A DNA stretch of 64,000 nt from Albidovulum aestuarii (GTDB lineage: Bacteria > Pseudomonadota > Alphaproteobacteria > Rhodobacterales > Rhodobacteraceae), in the NCBI RefSeq assembly GCF_029961185.1, contig NZ_JASBQQ010000002.1:588196-652195 (forward strand), read 5' to 3'. Position 1 is the stretch's first letter; each line of letters starts with the position of its first letter. The notes under the pieces are model-generated. The model was not told where the DNA came from, did not search any database, and saw only the letters and a program-made list of their open reading frames with translations. Below, piece by piece: positions 62,048 through 64,000 of this stretch. A program made the position numbers and the translations under genes.

Positions 62048-63724
62048 ATGAGCGAGAACGAGATCTCCCGCAGGGAGTTCAACCTTGGTGTTGTCGCGGG
62101 TGCGGCCGCCATTGGGTCCGCGGGTAGAGCCTTGGCGCAGACGAGGGAGCCATTCGACCTCGTGATCATTGGCGGGCGGGTCATGGACCCCGAGACCGGG
62201 TTTGACCAGGTCGCAAATGTCGGCGTGCGCGCGGGTCGGATAGCCGCTATCACAGTCGAACCGCTCGAGGGCGGCCGCCAGATCGACGCCAGCGGCCATG
62301 TCGTCGCGCCCGGCTTCATCGACACGCATTTTCACTGGCCCCGGCCCATGGGCAACAAGCTCGCACTGCTCGACGGGCGAACGACGGTTATGGACCTCGA
62401 GATCGGGACGCTCGGAACGCTGGTGGATGACTGGTACGCAGAGCGCACCGGGACCAACCAGATCAACTACGGCTGCGCCAGCTGCCACGAATTCGCGCGT
62501 ACCTTGGTGCTCGACGGCATCACGACGATCGATGCGCCTGAGGCCATGAACCATCGCGGCTCGGACAAGTCTGGCTGGTCCCATACCCGCCCGGACCTCG
62601 ACAAGGGCAACGAGATCCTGCGCGTGCTCGATACGGGCCTCGCCGCGGGCGCAGTCGGCATCGGCTCGACGCTCGGCTACATGCGCGACGGCGCATCGGC
62701 ACGCGAGGTCTTCGAGATCCAGCGCATCGCCGCAGCTTATGGAAGACCCTGCGCCTTCCACTTCCGCTACACGCCCGGCACGGACACGAGCGAAGCGAAC
62801 GGTATCCAAGAGATGCTTGCGAACGCCGCCGCGCTCGGCGCGCCCGCCATCGCCTGTCACTTTAACAACCCCGGTTACAACCTCGTGCACGAGCTGCTGG
62901 TGCGGATGCGCGCGCAAGGCCACAACATGTGGGGCGAGCTTTACCCCTACGCGGCGGGCTCGACGGCGCTGAACGCCGTCTTCCTCGAACCGGAGATTTG
63001 GGTAGATCAGCTCGGCTACAAGTACGAGGAGACCATCCAGGATGCGCTGACCGGGGAATGGTACACGCAGGAGAGCCGCACGGAGATGATGGCGCGCGAG
63101 CCCGCGCGGCTGGTGCTGGCCTACAAGATGCCTGAGAACGCCATTGTCGACTGGCTGCGGCTGCCTGACGTGGCGATCGCGTCAGACGGGATGCCGATCC
63201 TCGACGACAGCATCACATGGGATACGCCCTTCGAGGATCTGCCCAACAGTCACCCACGCGGGGCCGGCAGCTGCGCGCGGACGTTGCGCATGGGGCGCGA
63301 GAACGGCATCCCCCTGATGCAGAGCGTCGCCCAGCTCAGCTGGAACTCGGCGCGCCCGCTCGGTCTTACGGGGCTGAAAGCGATGCAGGAGCGCGGGCGG
63401 ATGCAGGAGGGCATGATCGCCGACATCACGATTTTCGACCCGGAGACAGTGACCGACAACGCCACCTACGCGCAGGGCAATCTGCCGTCCTCCGGCATTC
63501 CCTTCGTGATCGTCAACGGCGTGGTGGTGGTCGATGGCGGCGAGGTGCTGCGCGGCGTGAACCCAGGCCAGCCGATCCGCAACGAGCCGCAGGAAAGCTT
63601 GTTCGAACCACTGGACGTCCATGCATGGACACAGGCCTTCTACACCGTTCCGCAGGATTTCGGGGGTGGCGTGCCGAACTCGCAACCGGTCTACGACCCG
63701 CGCGTCATCCCGTGCTGCCAGTGA
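62048..63724 (+). CDS. Tat-exported N-acyl-D-amino-acid deacylase-like amidohydrolase
   Basis: A 558-residue amidohydrolase of the D-aminoacylase group. A twin-arginine signal (SRREFNLGVVAGAAAIGSAG) precedes LVIIGGRVMDPETGFDQVAN, and the metal site begins with APGFIDTHFHWPRP. ALPHA/beta barrel strands continue through ACHFNNPGYN and AIASDGMPILDDS, where the active-site Asp would be, ending with VNGVVVVDGGEVLRG. The reaction is expected to be release of D-amino acids from N-acyl or similar derivatives. GAGAGGAGAG precedes the ATG. It follows the serine hydrolase by about 190 bp. Confidence 0.88.
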   Translation: MSENEISRREFNLGVVAGAAAIGSAGRALAQTREPFDLVIIGGRVMDPETGFDQVANVGVRAGRIAAITVEPLEGGRQIDASGHVVAPGFIDTHFHWPRPMGNKLALLDGRTTVMDLEIGTLGTLVDDWYAERTGTNQINYGCASCHEFARTLVLDGITTIDAPEAMNHRGSDKSGWSHTRPDLDKGNEILRVLDTGLAAGAVGIGSTLGYMRDGASAREVFEIQRIAAAYGRPCAFHFRYTPGTDTSEANGIQEMLANAAALGAPAIACHFNNPGYNLVHELLVRMRAQGHNMWGELYPYAAGSTALNAVFLEPEIWVDQLGYKYEETIQDALTGEWYTQESRTEMMAREPARLVLAYKMPENAIVDWLRLPDVAIASDGMPILDDSITWDTPFEDLPNSHPRGAGSCARTLRMGRENGIPLMQSVAQLSWNSARPLGLTGLKAMQERGRMQEGMIADITIFDPETVTDNATYAQGNLPSSGIPFVIVNGVVVVDGGEVLRGVNPGQPIRNEPQESLFEPLDVHAWTQAFYTVPQDFGGGVPNSQPVYDPRVIPCCQ

Positions 63725-64000
63725 CGCTGCAGAGGGCGTAGCGCTCTTGCCGATCGGAGGCCCGGCCAGTCGCAGGGCGGACCTTCGGTCAAAACGCGGC
63801 AAGTGTCTTGTTGCCGTCATGCAGGACGAATGCTGCGCCTGACCCCAATGTCTGAGAAGGGCTCCCTCCGGACCTTCGTCGCAGATTGGCTCAAGGTCGG
63901 CTCAGGGCCGTCTTCGCATGGCGGGCTATTTTTCAACCTCCCAGGCCCCTGCGAAACGGAGATCAGCCGGTCTGAGCCCAAAGCAGCAATAGACTATGGT
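63725..64000. other. Right edge, no gene supported
   Basis: A 276-bp tail. A frame from ATG 63850 stays open to the edge (MSEKGSLRTFVADWLK) but has no ribosome site or recognisable family, so it is not called. Nothing else is recognised. Confidence 0.4.

Overview
The window is about 64 kb of a high-GC alphaproteobacterial chromosome, most probably from the order Rhodobacterales. The evidence is the split glyQ/glyS pair with a small membrane protein between the two subunits, the soxBDAG sarcosine oxidase operon, a Rhodobacterales-style RpoD and DnaG, a HlyU-family protein, TadE/TadG-like pilin proteins and repeated YbaY/META-type lipoproteins. No rRNA genes or CRISPR arrays are visible.

The left part, 1 to about 22.3 kb, reads as ordinary core chromosome. 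It holds a ClC chloride channel cut by the window edge, an FAD-dependent D-2-hydroxyacid dehydrogenase, the glycyl-tRNA synthetase operon (glyQ, small membrane protein, glyS), a secreted trypsin-fold protein that has lost catalytic residues, two tandem TrkH potassium transporter subunits, an EamA exporter divergent from a MarR regulator, a P-loop kinase, a DadA-like dehydrogenase, a choline-sulfatase, a PBP4-type carboxypeptidase, nadD, a MarR-acetyltransferase fusion, a DoxX protein and ettA.

From 22.4 to 24.0 kb there is a small accessory patch: an AT-rich orphan gene with a HEPN-like motif, then a REP-associated tyrosine transposase (RAYT) with REP-like hairpins beside and inside it. From 24 to 48 kb the core resumes: thioesterase, HlyU-like protein, rpoD, dnaG, soxBDAG, TadE/G proteins, a saccharopine-dehydrogenase-like protein with a DCC partner, an acyl-CoA ligase, a Kbp/LysM protein, a YedK-type protein, an MsbA-like ABC exporter, a universal stress protein with an AGCS amino-acid symporter, and a beta-helix protein.

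From about 48.1 kb to the right edge the sequence looks like a variable region. It starts at a complete tRNA-Gly(TCC) gene with a partial tRNA-Gly copy 137 bp away. It contains an IS1182-like element, two decayed lipoprotein genes with frameshifts, three alpha/beta hydrolases of two families, an IS3 transposase remnant, and an AraC-regulator/beta-lactamase/serine-hydrolase/D-aminoacylase-like cluster. The AraC and beta-lactamase genes are divergent around an exact 64-bp-period tandem duplication centred on an AGGTTAACCT palindrome. The most interesting unexplained features are that cluster and its duplicated operator-like sequence, the REP pair inserted in frame inside the RAYT gene, and the AT-rich HEPN-like orphan.
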